39,400 bases of DNA from an uncultured Actinomycetes bacterium. GTDB lineage: Bacteria; Actinomycetota; Thermoleophilia; Solirubrobacterales; Solirubrobacteraceae. The first letter of the stretch is position 1. Every line of letters starts with the position of its first letter. Where the stretch lies: positions 1 through 39,400 of the forward strand of contig CALAQT010000325.1 in the NCBI GenBank assembly GCA_937888775.1. The letters are read 5' to 3'. Under the pieces are notes generated by a model. That model was not told the DNA's origin. It saw only the letters and a list, made by a program, of their open reading frames with translations, and searched no databases. A program made the position numbers and the translations under genes. Shown here piece after piece: positions 38,579 through 39,400 of the stretch.

Positions 38579-38827
38579 ATCCACCGCGGCGACCTACGCG
38601 CGGTGCGGGTTGGACCCCGGCGAATTCGCATCAAGCAGTCGGACCTGGAAACGTTCATCGCGGAAGGCTCGGCGAGGATGGGGCTCAGTGAAGAGGAGGC
38701 TCGCGCCACGTTCTCGCAGGCTCTGGACGCCGTAAACGCGGCGACGGCCAATCCCGAGCTGGCGTCCGCCTTGCGGCGCCTTGCCACAGCATCCACCAAG
38801 CTAGCCCGAGCGCTGCCACGGTCCTAG
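38579..38827 (+). pseudogene. Excisionase-type HTH gene, 3' fragment
   Basis: The fragment encodes IHRGDLRAVRVGPRRIRIKQSDLETFI, the wing and last helix of the same HTH_17 domain whose first half lies at 32183-32259. An Ala-rich C-terminal tail follows (FSQALDAVNAATANPELASALRRL). In the present sequence it could be read only from a GTG in the transposon end (38564), giving a protein without a recognition helix. Its 3' end overlaps the next gene by 27 bp tail to tail. Confidence 0.85.
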
Positions 38828-39004
38828 CTGTCCAGCATCCAGCTCCGTCTTGAACCGTGGCGCCGGCCACTTCCGGGCCGCCCAGCTCGTGAAGCTGTGT
38901 GCGTCGTCCAGCTCAACGGTCAGGTGCCGGATCTCGCCGACCAGCAACCATGGCCGCTGGGGATCGTATTCGGCGACGGTGTAGCGATACGCGGACACGA
39001 ACAT
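38801..39004 (-). CDS. Small hypothetical protein behind a LexA-like box
   Basis: The product is about 67 residues: MFVSAYRYTVAEYDPQRPWLLVGEIRHLTVELDDAHSFTSWAARKWPAPRFKTELD. It looks like a compact beta-rich protein with many aromatic residues, of a kind often seen on actinobacterial mobile elements. I do not recognise a named family. The frame opens at 39058, but the ATG at 39004 begins at the protein-like part. That ATG lies inside a perfect LexA-type box (38998-39011), so expression may respond to DNA damage. Confidence 0.55.
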   Translation of the reverse strand: MFVSAYRYTVAEYDPQRPWLLVGEIRHLTVELDDAHSFTSWAARKWPAPRFKTELDAGQLGPWQRSG

Positions 39005-39308
39005 ATGTTCGCAGCACGCCCGGATGTACCGGCAGCCCGCTCGCGTGGTCGGCTTCAAGCGCCGATTGGTTCGGCGAGGCGGGGGAGAGGAACGCAGGGC
39101 GCTGTTGGGTGCCCGCCGCCGTTCGCAGCGCCGCTGGCAGTCGGTCGACGGACACGACGAGGACGGCGGCCTCGACTCGCTCGAGTCCGTGATCGCGCAC
39201 GACGCACAGCACCGGCAGCGCGCCGTTGGGGCACCAGCGACGTCGGCGCGCTTTCAGCCAGTGCGCGGAGTCGCGTACGCACGCGAGGTGTGCCGGGGTG
39301 TAGGTGTG
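38913..39308 (-). CDS. 3' exon of a gene interrupted by a group II intron
   Basis: Directly after the intron end, a minus-strand frame reads HTYTPAHLACVRDSAHWLKARRRRWCPNGALPVLCVVRDHGLERVEAAVLVVSVDRLPAALRTAAG. This is coding-like, with no start codon at its head. It becomes less protein-like after about residue 90 and stops at 38913, overlapping the small gene at 38801-39004 in another frame. Its 5' part would lie beyond the intron, outside the window. The product is not recognised. Confidence 0.4.
   Translation of the reverse strand, partial: HTYTPAHLACVRDSAHWLKARRRRWCPNGALPVLCVVRDHGLERVEAAVLVVSVDRLPAALRTAAGTQQRPAFLSPASPNQSALEADHASGLPVHPGVLRTYVRVRVSLHRRRIRSPAAMVAGRRDPAPDR
38998..39011. promoter_or_regulatory. 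Perfect LexA (SOS) box
   Basis: CGAACATATGTTCG is a perfect 14-bp palindrome matching the Gram-positive and actinobacterial LexA consensus CGAACRNRYGTTCG at every position. It overlaps the ATG of the small minus-strand gene. At about 70% GC such a match is expected by chance far less than once in a window of this size. Confidence 0.65.
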
Positions 39309-39309
39309 G

Positions 39310-39400
39310 GTCGACGAGGTAGGCCAGAGGCGCGGTGGCGGTAGTGCTCCGTTTCCTCTGGCCCCCTCCCGAACCCGGCGTGAACCTTTCAGCTCACCGG
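39310..39400 (-). ncRNA. Group II intron 3' end (domains V and VI)
   Basis: On the minus strand, CCGGTGAGCTGAAAGG then TTCACGCCGGGTTC (39400-39371) folds as domain V, lacking only its first few bases. It has a lower stem closed by GTTC, a CG bulge, a 5-bp upper stem and a GAAA-type loop. Domain VI follows: CCTCTGGCC and GGCCAGAGG (39355-39363 and 39322-39330) form 9 bp, and GAGG/CCTC forms the base. An unpaired A at 39320 is in the place of the branch point. The intron should end at about 39310-39313. Its reverse transcriptase would lie to the right, outside the window. Confidence 0.8.

Larger units (their letters stand above)
32260..38580 (-). mobile_element. Tn554-type transposon, about 6.3 kb, inserted in an HTH gene
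   Basis: The borders follow from the split gene: removing 6,321 bp joins AACTGGAT to CCACCGC and restores reading NWIHRGDL in frame. GAT is present at both borders (32257-32259, 38578-38580), so the exact cut may shift by a few bases. Just inside are 10-bp inverted repeats. All genes are on the minus strand: tnpA, tnpB, tnpC, a DUF3987-type ATPase, then DUF4160 and DUF2442 proteins. The recombinase trio in this order is the mark of Tn554, which uses tyrosine recombinases and targets fixed sites. Two hairpins lie inside the left end. No resistance gene is carried. Confidence 0.88.

Noticed and set aside
39024..39344. 106-codon plus-strand frame at the right end
   Set aside because: It runs opposite the intron domains and the exon frame, and its product is Arg/Gly-rich without motifs.

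Overview
The window is high-GC, densely packed bacterial DNA from a free-living actinobacterium. It carries a complete coenzyme F420 toolkit: a fused CofG-CofH FO synthase, CofD, CofC, CofE and an NADPH:F420 reductase. It also has an InhA-type enoyl reductase and actinobacterial acyl-CoA carboxylase beta subunits. The gene style recalls the Thermoleophilia (Solirubrobacterales and relatives). That placement is inference from gene content and was not tested by any search. Many genes have a -10-like hexamer 6-9 nt before the start codon and no Shine-Dalgarno, so leaderless transcripts look common.

Layout of the chromosomal part. 1-1507 (minus) holds a drug-efflux permease cut by the window edge, its MarR regulator with a palindromic operator, a small lipoprotein and a small acidic protein. 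1646-4330 has a DEDDh exonuclease/GIY-YIG fusion converging on a YgfZ folate protein. 4381-6416 is a manganese module: DtxR-like box, MntR-like repressor and MntH transporter. 6868-11857 has an NMT1-type substrate-binding lipoprotein divergent from FbiC, which is translationally coupled to a GAF histidine kinase and a NarL-type response regulator. 12936-18202 is a type II fatty acid synthesis operon (fabD-fabG-acpP-fabF-accD-fabI), preceded by two striking inverted repeats. 18294-21317 (minus) is the F420 operon npdG-cofD-cofC-cofE. 21424-25117 has a polysaccharide deacetylase, HMG-CoA lyase and acyl-CoA carboxylase beta. 25161-30167 has a degenerate M28 peptidase-like membrane protein, an inositol monophosphatase-like enzyme, a membrane protein, YjbQ and an SDR. 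tRNAs for Leu(CAA), Leu(TAG), Trp(CCA), Gly(TCC) and Pro(GGG) lie among or just after these genes.

The accessory part begins at the 3' end of tRNA-Pro (30433) and runs off the right edge. It holds an AlpA-like HTH gene, about 1.3 kb of gene-poor DNA, and a second excisionase-type HTH gene split in two by a 6.3-kb Tn554-type transposon. That transposon is the most striking item. It carries three recombination genes (tnpA, tnpB, tnpC) and a DUF3987-type ATPase gene in one translationally coupled minus-strand operon, then a DUF4160-DUF2442 pair with its own promoter. Its ends carry a 10-bp inverted repeat, and removing 6,321 bp restores the split gene exactly and in frame. Beyond it are a perfect Gram-positive-type LexA box at the start of a small gene, and the 3' end (domains V and VI) of a group II intron whose body lies outside the window.
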